From Arctopsyche grandis (lineage: Eukaryota; Arthropoda; Insecta; Trichoptera; Hydropsychidae), in the NCBI RefSeq assembly GCF_051622035.1, contig NC_135367.1, forward strand, positions 15,366,501-15,430,500: a stretch of DNA of 64,000 nt. The letters are read 5' to 3'. Below the pieces are notes generated by a model. The model was not told the origin of the DNA, did no database searches, and saw nothing but the letters and a program-made list of their open reading frames with translations. Shown here one piece after another: positions 20,889 through 33,100 of the stretch. The translations under genes and the position numbers were made by a program. How positions within the stretch are numbered: position 1 is the first letter of the stretch; every line of letters starts with the position of its first letter.

Positions 20889-23800
20889 GTAAAACTTTTA
20901 CACCAGCGAATTTTTAGTTCCTTGGGTTTTATTACATTTTTGCACTCTTCTTTTGTTTTGTCCGTTTCTTGAATTATTATTATTTTTAAGTGCATTTGCA
21001 TAACTTAAATTATTTTCATTCTTATTTACACCCCTTTTTAAAATGTTTAATTCACTGTTGCTTTTTAATTTTTGACCACTTATTGAACCACGGATTGGTT
21101 ACAATCGTAGTTAGGTTAGTTAGCAATTTTACTTTTATCTCAGGTATGTTCTCGGGATCTTTATAAGTTTGGTGGGGCCAGGTTGCTTGTTCTAATCCCA
21201 ACCGTTCCGGACCGTTCCACCATAATTTTTCGGTGACCAGTTGGTCTGGGTCCATTCCGCGAGAGGTTAAATCTGCGGGGTTGTCTGCTGTCCCGACGTG
21301 ATGCCATGCCGATGGTATGGAGTGATCTTGAATTTCTGCTACTCTATTGGCCACAAATGTGGTCCACCGGCATGAATTGCCTTTGATCCAATGGAGCGCG
21401 ATTGTTGAATCGGTCCAATACACGATTTCTGAGATTTTTACATTCAGATTCTCTTTTACGTACTGCATTAATTTGGCCAGTAACAGTGCCGCGCATAATT
21501 CCAGTCTTGGAATTGTCACATGCTTGAGAGGCGCGACTTTGGATCGTGAACATAATAGTTGACACTACTCTTCCCATGCTATCTGTAGATCTGAGATAAA
21601 CACATGCTCCGTATGCTTGCTCGGAGGCGTCGCAGAACCCGTGTGTTGATGACTGACTGAATTGTGGATTACAGTGCACCGCGGAATTTCGTAAGGAATA
21701 GTGTCGTTTAATTTATTTATGTGCTGATGCCATTCCGTTTGTATGGTGCCCGGAATGGGGTCGTCCCATGCTAACGTTTGTTTCCATATTTTTTGCATTA
21801 GTATTTTATGCGTTATCAATAGTGGGGCGAGCAGCCCTAAAGGGTCAAAAATCTGACTGATTTCGGACAAGAATTGTCGTTTCGTAAACGGATTAGATTT
21901 GGGTTTTAATTGAAACTGGAAAGAGAATACATCCGATTTAGGTTTCCAGAACAACCCCAAAGTTGAAGTCTGCTATCTGCTCCTGTTCTGGTTGTGGAGT
22001 GATATCTTCGTGGTTTGATGCCCATTTTGACAGTGACAGACCAGCGCTTTTCAGAATTTAAGTTATTTGGTTTTTGATGCTTTTGCATTTTTCTATTGAG
22101 TTCGCCCCTGTTAGAAGATCATCCACGTAGAAATGTCTTCGAATCGCTTCACATGCTTCGGGATGAGTTTCTTGATTGTCGTCGGCCAATTTAATCAGAC
22201 ATCTTGTGGCTAGAAAAGGGATTGATGCCATTCCGAAGGTGACGGTATTCAGGGTAAAATGCTTCAATGGTTCAGTTGGGTGATTTCTCCATAGTATTCG
22301 TTGGAATTCTCGGTCCTTTGGCGAGATTACGAATTGATGGTACATTTTCTCAATATCCGCTATCTATGAGAGCGAAAGTTTAGTAGAATCGAAAATAAGT
22401 CCGATTGGACAGTCGGACCGATCATAAGTACATCGTTTAATGATGTACTAGTTGACGTTTTAGCTGAAGCGTCGAAGACTACTCTGCATTTTGTAGTGAG
22501 GCTCGATTCTTTAATGACCGCATGATGCGGGAGATAGCAGTGCAGTTGATTCGAACTTGGTGGCTGACATTTGTCCATGTGTCCTAGGGTGCAGTACTCG
22601 TTCATCACCTTTGAATATTCTTCTTTTAATTTAGGATTTTTGTTGAATCTTTTTTCCAAGTAATGAAATCGCCTTTCGGCCATGGTGACCGATGCGCCTA
22701 AGATGTTTGGATTCGTTTTGAATGGCAGCGCCACGCAAAATTTTCCGGATTCTAGCTTTATTACATTTTTTACGAAGTGTTCTTCACATTTCGTTTCTTC
22801 CGGTGAACAATGTAGCCGCACGGGAACTTCATCTAGTTGCCACAGCGCTTGGACTTGCTCGTTCAAATGGACTCCGGAGAAATGACATTCCGGTGAGTTT
22901 CCGGTTGACGTAGGAATTTATATGTATTTAAAAATATATATTTAAAAAACAGTGGAAAAAATGCGACCGCATGTGTCCTATATAAAATAGTTGCGCGTCG
23001 TGATTCTCAATCTGTGATGAAGCGCATCAAACCCAGGTAGCTGATAATCGATTCATGTTCAATTATTATTTTAATTACTGAAATATTTCGTGTAATCGCA
23101 TAATAAAACACGCGTTGCGCGAATATATGTACCGCCGCTAATTCGCCCACCTTTGAGTTTATTTGTGACAATGCACGAACGCGGTTTTTTCTTCCGACCG
23201 ACTTTTGCAACAATTTTCGCAGTTGCGTCGATCGCAAATTTACCTTGAAAATACATGAATTTGAAATTGATCTATGCTTAGCTGAAAAGGAAAGGAAGAA
23301 AAGATTTTTAGAAATTGATAGACTGGCCTTTTCACCTTGCTCCTCTCATCTCTGCCGCTGCAATTTCGGCTTTGGCTGGACCACGTGGAATCTTGAGGTT
23401 TCTTCTTTGTCGTCACTGGCTCGCACTGGACTCCGTGAACAGACAGCTCCGCGTCGCAGTGAACCAGATAAAATCCGGCTGTCGATGGAGGGTCAGATCC
23501 TTCGTTCCTCTGACTTCCATGGGCTCGTCAAGCTCGGGGGTAGTTTTCAATGGCAAGTGGACTGTATATTTCTTGAATAAGGGTAGACCGGTTCATTTAA
23601 CCTATGAACGGTGTGGTTTGAGGGATGCAGCAACGTGATCAAAGAAGTCGGATTCAATGAGTGTCGGTTGGTTCTGTCCCAAATCGAATTTGTGAGACCT
23701 TATTACTCTCCATGCAATTTGTGCACCTAATAATAAATCAAAGACTTGACATGATTCGTCTGACAGTTTTATACGACTGGGAAGATTATTTACAAATCGA

Positions 23801-24200
23801 TCAATCCTGCTAAAGACCTGTTAATCCTGTTAGACCGCGCTTTAGACAATTTGAACATAATCCCTTTGCGATTACTAATCGTTTTCTCTCGGAAGGTACT
23901 TGTCGCATTAACATTGCACATTGATTTGTGTAATGGTTGTCTTGACAGAAAGTACAAAACAATTTTCGGATAGCTCTAGAATTCGAACCCTGACTTGTGT
24001 GTGTGTTCTTGGCGAATAACTATTGTTTCGAATACTTGATTTGGTAGAATTAGATTGAAGAGATTGTAGGACTGCACATCGATTTAAAATTAAGTTTTCT
24101 AATGAACTATATGCTAGCATTTTGTTAGTTAACAATGTTTTTTCTTGCTAATATGAATGTGCAGTCTTTTCTCCTTTCCTTTCAAGAAATTCTTTTTTTT
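20889..24200 (-). pseudogene. BEL/Pao retrotransposon, decayed gag-pol
   Basis: Minus-strand order matches BEL/Pao. A gag end with zinc knuckle lies near 24135-23880 (LENLILNRCAVLQSL, then in another frame a C..C....H....C-like run). Next is an aspartic-protease region near 23800-23600 with VFDLLLGAQIAWRVI. The reverse transcriptase spans 22866-21900 with CRVVFDASAKTSTSTSLND, FYVDDLLTG and IFDPLGLLAPLL. RNase H spans 21680-21060 with VYWTDSTIALHWIKGN, NPADLTSRGMDPDQL and WWNGPERLGLEQATWP. Several frameshifts and stops interrupt it. Integrase, envelope-like sequence and LTRs are not seen; the 3' side ends against the kelch array at 20888. Confidence 0.88.
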
Positions 24201-24369
24201 TAAAGAAATTTATTCATTTTAAACATACATATTACAAATATATAAATAAATCTGTCAAACTATAACAAATAGTTTGTTGGCGGAGAGACTGTGCTGATGC
24301 TGTCCCTCTAGACATTGACCTTAACGCAGATTCAACTTCATCGCCAGTTATGACACAAAGCGAATCTTC

Positions 24370-24624
24370 TTATTTAGACATAACCACATCAGCCATGCCC
24401 ATCAAATCCGAAACACACTCTTTGAAATGCTTGCTAAATATATTGGCAATACTCCGATGGTTGTAAATTCCGTTAATATGTACCGGAATACTATTATTTA
24501 CTGCTAAAATAGCATTTGTGGCATTCCAAAATTGCTTGAAGTCTTTATTTAGTTGATGTAGAGCTATCTTATCCATAACACTTTGGTTAGCGTTGCGTTG
24601 ACATACATACATACATATATACAA
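24370..24624 (-). pseudogene. LINE linker fragment
   Basis: The minus strand reads LNKDFKQFWNATNAILAVNN, then NGIYNHRSIANIFSKHFKEC. This is the FW...N....I..IFS..F pattern found between endonuclease and reverse transcriptase in jockey/CR1-like LINEs. It is truncated on both sides. The first residues of the open frame are translation of an ATGTATGT microsatellite and not part of the element. Confidence 0.6.
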
Positions 24625-24627
24625 ACA

Positions 24628-24980
24628 TATACCAGGAAGGCTTAACAGGTAAACCCCAAAATGCGCCTTCCTGGTTCACATATTGATTAATACATGTAAA
24701 TCTGAACAATATCTGACATCGTATGGTCAGATATTACAAACATCGTACGATAAATAACAATGAATAACTTATTCATGTAACAATACTCAATAATCATCCA
24801 CAGAGACATCTATGGAGAAAATCTGGCGAAACCTAGGAGATAATAATATTAACTCTAGGTTTTTTCGCAACAGAAAATTGGATAATAATGCCAATTTCAC
24901 AGGAATCGTTTCAAATCAGAAAAATTGACAAATTCTGATATGAAACGACTGACCTCGTTCACCTTCAGAGCTTTTTTAAA
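24628..24980 (-). mobile_element. SINE copy, minus orientation
   Basis: It shares with 5775-6240 and 33900-34640 the 3' module CCAGGAAGGC...GCCTTCCTGG, here an imperfect palindrome of about 45 bp at 24631-24676. It also shares the body block TGTCTCTGTGG and the block with GAATTTGTCAATTTTTCTGA. The tRNA-like head is not recognisable here. Confidence 0.55.
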
Positions 24981-25469
24981 AAAATGTCGACCATGACGAC
25001 GTCGGTCGGCAACTTCTTCTGTGGAAGGGCGGCCCGCTGCGACCCATTCTATGAATGAGTTCCTTGAATCTAGGTAGAATGAGTTCCTTGAATCACTAAT
25101 TACGCTACCTTAGCACTAATATGACTTCTAGTTCTAAATGACTGATTTTTTTTTTTTTTTTGAGAGCTTCCACCCAAATTAGGTATTGGTGTAAGTGAAG
25201 GGCCAAAATAACGTCCTTGAACTGCTAAATTGACGATGAATCTTTCTCGTGTAGTATTTCTATAAACGGCTTGTTGGTTTGGTGAACAATCCTCACATTC
25301 TTGCAGAATTGAAATTTTACATCCCCTGCCAACTTAAATATACATTTTAAATGTGACTAGGTTTGCAACAGGTCTCTCTATCTTTTTTATATTATACCTA
25401 CAATGTCCTCTTTTTCAATTTTGACAATTTCACGCAGTCTGTACTATATATACTATTTTCTCAAGATAT
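24981..25469. other. No gene seen
   Basis: A+T-rich intergenic sequence with an 18-bp poly(T) run near 25148. There is a short direct repeat GAATGAGTTCCTTGAATC near 25052 and 25078. Confidence 0.5.
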
Positions 25470-25724
25470 AACGTGAATGGAGTGGCTTTTGCAATACCTG
25501 GCCAAAATGCCAATGTAGAAAGTAGTCAGCGGACAAGAAAGAAATGAGTTGAAAATTTCCACTGTCCGAGGTATTTTAAACGTAGTATATAATTACAAAA
25601 ATATTTCATGGTTCGAATTGTATAAAGAAATAAAAGAAAATTTGAAACTTTTGCACCAAATTAGCAGTGTAGATAAATATAGCAACAGAGATGATGAAAT
25701 TAAGAGTGAGAATGAAGATGATTA
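25470..25724 (+). pseudogene. Possible hAT transposase C-terminal remnant
   Basis: Across two plus frames the sequence reads ALAIPGQNANVES, then after a shift LSKNF-like text, then TVRGILNVVYNYKNISWFEL and KLLHQISSVDKYSNRDDEIK before a stop. The N.NVES...TVRGIL arrangement resembles the end of hAT transposases (AVER.FS ... VK). It is short and degenerate, so this is a low-confidence call. Confidence 0.4.
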
Positions 25725-27136
25725 AATTCAACGATTAATTTTTAAGGGCACTTTTCATGTTCCTTATGTATGTACATATGTTCCGGTTATTATGGAAGTC
25801 ATAATATTTCGTTTGAGATATTTAGATTTGCGTAAATTTGTTTTAAATATTATTTTGATATTACATAAAAATATATGTATACATTATGATTCTTAGCCTT
25901 ATGGATATAATCTTTCCTGTACTGGTGGAATTTTACGATTACCTTGTAAAATAATGGTATTTTTGGTACCTTAAATGACTTATTTCACTTTAATAATAAC
26001 CGGCACAATTATAATGAAAATTGTAAAAACGTAAAGGAGGTATGTAAAAAAATAAACAGTTTTTTGTTAAATGTTCTCTTTTTTTGTCCATGACTTGGCA
26101 TACATTGATATGCTGATCTATGTAGTTGGATTATTATTAAATTGTAGATTTTATTTATTTTAATCTATAATTATATATATAAACATATATGATATAATCG
26201 TTTAATATTTTTTTTATTTTGTTTGTTTATATGGTTACTTGGTTACATATTGTAAAGCCATGTAATTCTTTTGTGTAAATAAATAATACGTTATCTACAT
26301 TTGAGTTTATTTTTTGATTTTAATTTACTGACAATTACCGCCTGAGTGATCATGTATCAGACTTTTTATGCAGTCTATTTGTGGCTATGGATAACATGTA
26401 TCTCAAAAGTTCTAGAGCCAGCTCTGGTCGGAGATATAACAAATCAAATTTAAATTAAACTTTTTATTTCTAATAATAAAAATTTGACAAAGAAAAAAAA
26501 AATGTAGGGGTGGGAACAGACTTGTCACAGGCCCAAAACTCGGGTGGCCCTGGTGTCATGTATGTATGTTTTCCATTTTCCAATAAATAAAAACTTAAAT
26601 AATTATATATTTTTATTCCACATAACAATTTTTCGAATCAACATCATAAAATAAATAGTATTACTAAAAATAGATATTAATGATGGCAAACTATTTGTTA
26701 GGTTTTATAATATATTTATCTATCATAACTCAGCAACATTCAATAAACTTCAAGATTGGTTAAGTATGGAGCCTGATATTCAGTGGTGTCACCCTAATGG
26801 TTTCCATGGGGTTCTGGAACCCAGTTATTTTTATCTAAAAAATCATATAATTTTTGTCAAAACTTAAACAAATCTTGAAAATTTAATGAACTTTGATGTA
26901 ATAAATAGTGCCTTGGACAAAAAAAAAACCGTTGTTCCCAAATTGGAGTGTGACACCACTGCAGTAATATTGTATTGTAAGTATTGTTCCTAGAATCTTG
27001 TCTTCTTGTAATTATTTATCATCTGTTCAACCACATTTTATCTAAAGTTCACCGACATTAAAGAGCAAACAATACTTCTGTGGAAAATTCAATTAAAATA
27101 ATGATTGGGTGGCATTTGATTTTTTTAATGAGAATA
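25725..27136. other. A+T-rich intergenic DNA, no gene seen
   Basis: This is the region 3' of the integrin gene. Near 26033-26045 it carries the motif AAAGGAGGTATGT shared with 34366 and 50203/50261. Bases near 26880-26960 contain a GTGTCACACC-like phrase that also appears near 26785. No credible open frame. Confidence 0.5.
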
Positions 27137-30100
27137 TTAGCGGGGATCCTTTTCATCTAGAGCAAAATCAGTATCTTCATATTGAAGATTCTCTTCAAAA
27201 AAGTCGGCATCAGGATCAATTGGTTCGACACACTAGAAACAAATTACCAATGAATGAAAAGAATTTTATTTATGAAATATACGAAATAATTTTAAATATA
27301 CTTCACAATAAATACTCACTTCGGCATTCTTAAGCCTTTCCAATTCGTCTTTTTTCTTACGTTCGAAAAATCCAGCCTGAAAGTTTACATACATATATGT
27401 ATAAGACATAATAGTAATAGATTGTTGTGACATTAATAGTAAAAGCAAGTTTGCTCTTAAAGTTATCATTTTAAAAGCATATATTGAATCTGTTTCTGTC
27501 GAGTTTTATCGAAATTATTTCGAAGAAAAGAGAATGCATTTTTAAAATGACAACTTTCATAGATAATGTGAAAAATTATAGATTTTTAGTATTTTGTGAA
27601 ACAAACCTTAACGAGTCCGACAACGATCAACGTCAATAGTATCAAACCGAGTATTACGGAAAGAATAATGAGCCACATTGCAATCGACTCATTCGCAGGA
27701 GAGTTAACAAACACCGACGAGACCACAGCCACAACTTCATCATAGTTAGAATCAACTATCATTGCTGACCCTTTAGTATCCAACACTAAGATATCTTTCT
27801 TTTTCATAATGGTATCTGAAAAAAATATTGCATATAATAATTGTTGGCTTAAGATTTTAATTTGATCGTCTAATCAAAAAATTAAATCGCACCTTGTATT
27901 ACTGAAAAATTAATTTTCATTGTGAGACGGAGACGGCTGACAACTTGGGTCCGTCGAAAGGGTCCTGCTAAGCATTGAACATCTACGCAAATAATATCTT
28001 TATGATCGCAATCAATTATGACCGTTCGATTGGATGGCAAAACAGATTCAGTCTTGTTTTTATTACTTCTAATATTGCTTTGATCAGATCGCTTGACTCT
28101 TGTTTTACTTTGAATTTCGTTTATATCCACTGTGGACGTGAACAATGGGTAAAAATATTCATTCTTTGCACTGATGATCTGTTTATTTGCATGTCTTTTG
28201 CTACGATTTTGTGCAACTTCTATTTCTGTGTAATCTTCCGCTATACTTTCGTCGGATGATGTATCATAATCGAAAGAGAAGTCAGTCGGTATACAAGAAA
28301 ACGGTTGACCAGATTGATAAGCTTCGGGATAGTAAATGGATACAAATTTAATGGGGCCCTCTTTTGCTTTATAAGCATAAGGAATTTTCACTTTAATTAG
28401 AGCTTGTTCGACAGGACTGTTGCCAAATTTTTGCACTTCGTAGAGATGTTTGAACACTACCAAATCTTTGGATGCACCTTCTTCGGTTTTCACATAAGAA
28501 AATTTGTCTTGAGAAGATTTTCTGCAGACGAAATTAATCATTACAAACAAAATATGTAATAAATATATTTTATAACAATAATTACATACCCAACGATTCC
28601 AACAGTAGCGTCAATGGCCAACGACAAAGTTAAATTAACTTCATTATTATTCTCATTCATGTCTACACTCTTAGTTAAAGCTTGCGCAGTAAACATTAAA
28701 ATATCTTTGTCTTTAAAGGTAGCACTTACATCGCGCATGTCCACTTCAATCCACAAACTCTATAATTATAATAAATTATCTTTATCTCATTGACGTATTG
28801 GCGTGGCCAGTAATATCAATATGGTCTAATTAAAATTCGAAATAAATATATAAATAACCTTTGGAATACCCTCTCTTAGCGGATTTTCCAAATCGCAAAG
28901 AATAGAAGAGTTCGCTTGAGCTAAGCAAGCTGGTGGTAAACGTGCTAAAGTGGCAGGAGATTGTAAGTACAATTTTATTTGTGTCAAATATGCTGGCTCT
29001 CCCTTATTAGCTACAGCTATTTCCAAACGTAACGTGTCCAAAGAACCTAGCACAAATTTGCTCCTAACAATAGAGAAGGCAATCATTCTTATATGATGGA
29101 TAGTATTAAATTTATTGGTTAAAAACTCATTAGTCTACTAACAAATGCCCTTCAGTTGCGATTGCAATGTTAAGGTCGGCGTTACAAATATTGTCAGTTC
29201 CACAATCTGTTTCGAAGGGTATATTGAGTTTAGCGAATGCTACCTCGGCTGTAGGATACAATTTGTTGAAACCATCCTGTCCTATAAATCATAAAATATA
29301 GTTGCTATGTATAAACACATTTCCCTTTTTGCCAAACATATTCATAAATACATGTAGATATTACCTTCTATTCCGTCTTTGGTGATATAAATCATTTTCA
29401 TTTCAGCTGTGTAATCTTCTATGGTGAGATTCACAGTGATTTCTATTGGATCCAGGAAATTCTTTATTCCTTTCTGTAATAATATATCAGTTTGTTCTAT
29501 TAATCCTGTAACCTGTGCTATAAATTATGGTTGTGGCAATTTGCAGGTACTATATCCGCAAATTATTGGCTATTTGCAGGTACTGTATCTGAGAATTATT
29601 GGCTATTTGCAGATACTATATCTGCGACAAGCGCAAAGCCTTCTCCGCATGCGCGTGAACTGTCACTGTCAGCGTGTTTTCTGTTAAAATTTTGTTTTAA
29701 GCCTCTTACAATTTAGTTCGAACTCGTAAAGTGATGTAGAGTAAAACATATAATTCAAATTAGTTAATATTATTAATTTTTAGAAAATTATTATCATATA
29801 CAACGTATAATACCTACATACAAGTACAAGCCGCGAACTAGCTAAATTATATAAATCTATTATAATAACGTGCGAAATTTATTTGCCTCATGTATAATGA
29901 ACGATTGATTAAACAAGTCTGGCATACATTAAATATTAGAAATTATAATCGGATGCGCATGCGCAGAAGGCTTTGCGCCTGTCGCAGATATAGTACCTGC
30001 AAATAGCCACAACCATAAATTATTATATTTGAATCTACATAATTCATACCTTTAATACAATTTGTATTTTTTTGTCACACTTAGACGTTTCTCTCAATGA

Positions 30101-33100
30101 GAATTTTTCTTTATTAACGTGAGAAGTTTGTGGCTGACCCTTCAGATAAGCTCTCTTGAAAGTGTTGTCGATGACAGTAACCATAATTACATCTGAAATT
30201 TTGAATTTCATGTTACACGTTTTATACACATAAATATCTACACCAATGTTTAAAATTGTAAAAGTTAAAATATATATTCGCATTTACTTATTGGGGTAAG
30301 TTTTACTGCGTAAGCTGAATAAGTCAAACACATTGGAACTTCTAGAGAGGTCGATGTTTGCACCAGTCTGGTGACATCAGGTCCACCAAAAATTACACCC
30401 AATTTGGCTACAGGTCTACCACGTAGAACGATGGCGTGAGAGCTCATGAACGAACCGATTACCACTTCTGTAAAAGTCATAGATAGTTTGGAAAAGAAAT
30501 GACAAAAATAATTGAATTAACCTAGGCTAGAAGTACAGTCTCACCAGGGAAATAATTTCCATCAAGGTCCACTGGAGGAGCAATGGACATGCCGAACCCA
30601 CGAAACATTGGATTGAAGTCGGAAGGACGCAATATTAAAGCCGGTGCTCCAGTTCCTTTCAGTCCCGTTGCTCCTCCGCGCCAAATCGCAATTGCTCCAC
30701 GTCCTTCTTCGGCGAATGGCGCACCAACCAGTACTTCTGTAATTCAATTATCAACGATTTTATTTGTATAAATAACACCATAACCCACACGAAATAATCG
30801 ACTCTAATCATTGAATTTCCTAGTGAATATACATATGCATGTACCCTTATAACCATCAATATCTAGATCGGCTGCAACCAAAGCTAATCCAAAACGACTG
30901 TTGCCCTTCATTATGGAGTTTCCCACAAGTTCAGTCAAACCTGAAGTAGGTGCAATGAGTGATCCCTGGAGAAAATAATCAACTTGAATAACAATAAGCC
31001 ATGTAATGTTTTCATTTGTAAATAAAAATGATCTAAATACTAGAAGTTGTTTGTATCTTTCCTCTATACTTGTTATTTTTCGTAACATTGTCAAAGCAAA
31101 TATCAACCAGAGAATGGGTTTGGTGCAAACGATCGACAAGCGCCAGACAGACTGAACCACAGATTAACTGAATGGCTGCTTTAAACGCAATTGTCGACTT
31201 CACGAATGATAGATTGCACATCAGATGACGAGTAACCTTTCGATGTGCACAGATGCAATTATTAAAATGGTAATTATTAAAATTGAGTTGGATCTTTCTG
31301 GTGAGTTTAATAAGGCAAAATTCGGAACTAAAGTATCAGAAGCACAGAACGTATACAGGGTAGGTATGTCGAGAATTCGGGTAGATTTCGCTTAGTGTAA
31401 GTGCGAGCAGTGCGCACGCATAAGGTACACGTGTCGTTAATCTGTGGTTCAGTCTGTCTAGGCGCTTGTCGATCGTTTGCATCGCATCGCCAGAGAATAT
31501 ATAAATATATATTTTAATTATAATAGAGGAGGGTATATGTGTAGATAGCTTTTGTGAGAGTGTCGTGGATACAACATAACTATTTGATCGTAGAGAAACA
31601 AACCCTTCGACTTCCAACGAATATGTGAACTTTTGGTTCTTTCAGCATAGGTGATGATACCAGGAGATCGTCAAATGAGTCATTGTTCAGATCTGCTACC
31701 GTCATAGTGGCACCGAAATAACCAGCACCACGATCACCATTCAAAGTCTGCAATAAATTGATGTTTACCCTTGTCCTTGTTGGAAACTCATACAACATCA
31801 CCTAAAACAAAAATGGTTGAAAATATTTGGAATATCAAATCAAGGTTCAGCTGCTCTTAGTAGAGATAAAAATTCTCTAATATCGGGGGTTGCCACAGTA
31901 TACTATTTTAAGGTCTGAATATTATTGCAACATTAATTTACCCTTCCTCGAAAATTATTAGCGCGCGGCGCCGATGACACGTACAATCTTTTCGTAGTTG
32001 AGAAAAAGTAACCTGCAGCTACAGCATATCCAAAATAGTCACCACTTTTAAATTTCTCATTTTTTGCTCCTGTTATCATCATTGGAACTATACCCTGGCT
32101 CATCATTCCGGTTCTGTAAGTTCAAAACTTTAAATGTTTGAAGCCGTTATGTATGTACAAGTTATGGTATAATACAACAACACTTGATTTAGTTTTCTTA
32201 TAAGAATTGTAATATACCCAACAGGAGCAGCACGCCTATTGACGAGACCCGGTAAAGGGCCATTGTCTTTCATTAATATTGTAGAGCCCATCCAATTCAT
32301 AATACCAGGAGCTCCCAGTACCAATTCAATTGGATCCTTCCCCTAAAGATAGATTTTTAATTGAAAGTTGAGTTGGAAACGTGTCTAACTTGAAAAATCT
32401 CACTTTGAATATTAAAAACTGGCACGATTTTATAAAGATGTGCTGATTCTATTCTACCTTATCGTCTGGAAAACATGCTGACATGCCAGCTTGACCCATG
32501 GCGTAGTCATACACTGATTTGTTACCCCAACTTAATTGGGTATATGTGTCGTAACCTATGCAAGTATTCGATGGATTTATTTTAGGTATAATATTTATAT
32601 AAAAAACGAGCGTAAAATGCTTTAATTTTCTATTTACCTAAAAGTGGTAATATTTTATAAGCTGATCCTGATTTGTGATCATTATTGCTTGCTGGAACAC
32701 TGTAGCATGCACCTGGGATCATCCATTCTGATAAACTTTTGGTGTTTTTCCATCTTGGCGCGCAAACCTATTTGTGATTTTAAAAATCATTGATATTTTG
32801 TAAAAGATTATAAGAAAACCATAAAACACCTATTAAATTAAAAAGTAACCGCTAACAAATCAGCCTTTTGATGCAATACCATCGTGGCTCCCAACCAAGC
32901 ATTGTCTTTTCTATCGCGATATTCAAAGGCTTCTTCATTTCCTGAAATCACAAGGGTTAATACAAAAAAATAAAATGATCAGTTGAAAATTATGAACGGT
33001 TATGGCTTTTGGAATTACCAATAATTCGATAGCTTTATGTGTTTTTAAACTAATGTAGGAATCTAGCACAACTTGTGCTATTACGAATCAAAACCTGTGA

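Noticed and set aside
7516-24624. A functional single LINE spanning the scattered fragments
   Set aside because: The 24.4-kb piece is separated by other elements and both RT and linker pieces are frameshifted; they are independent remnants.
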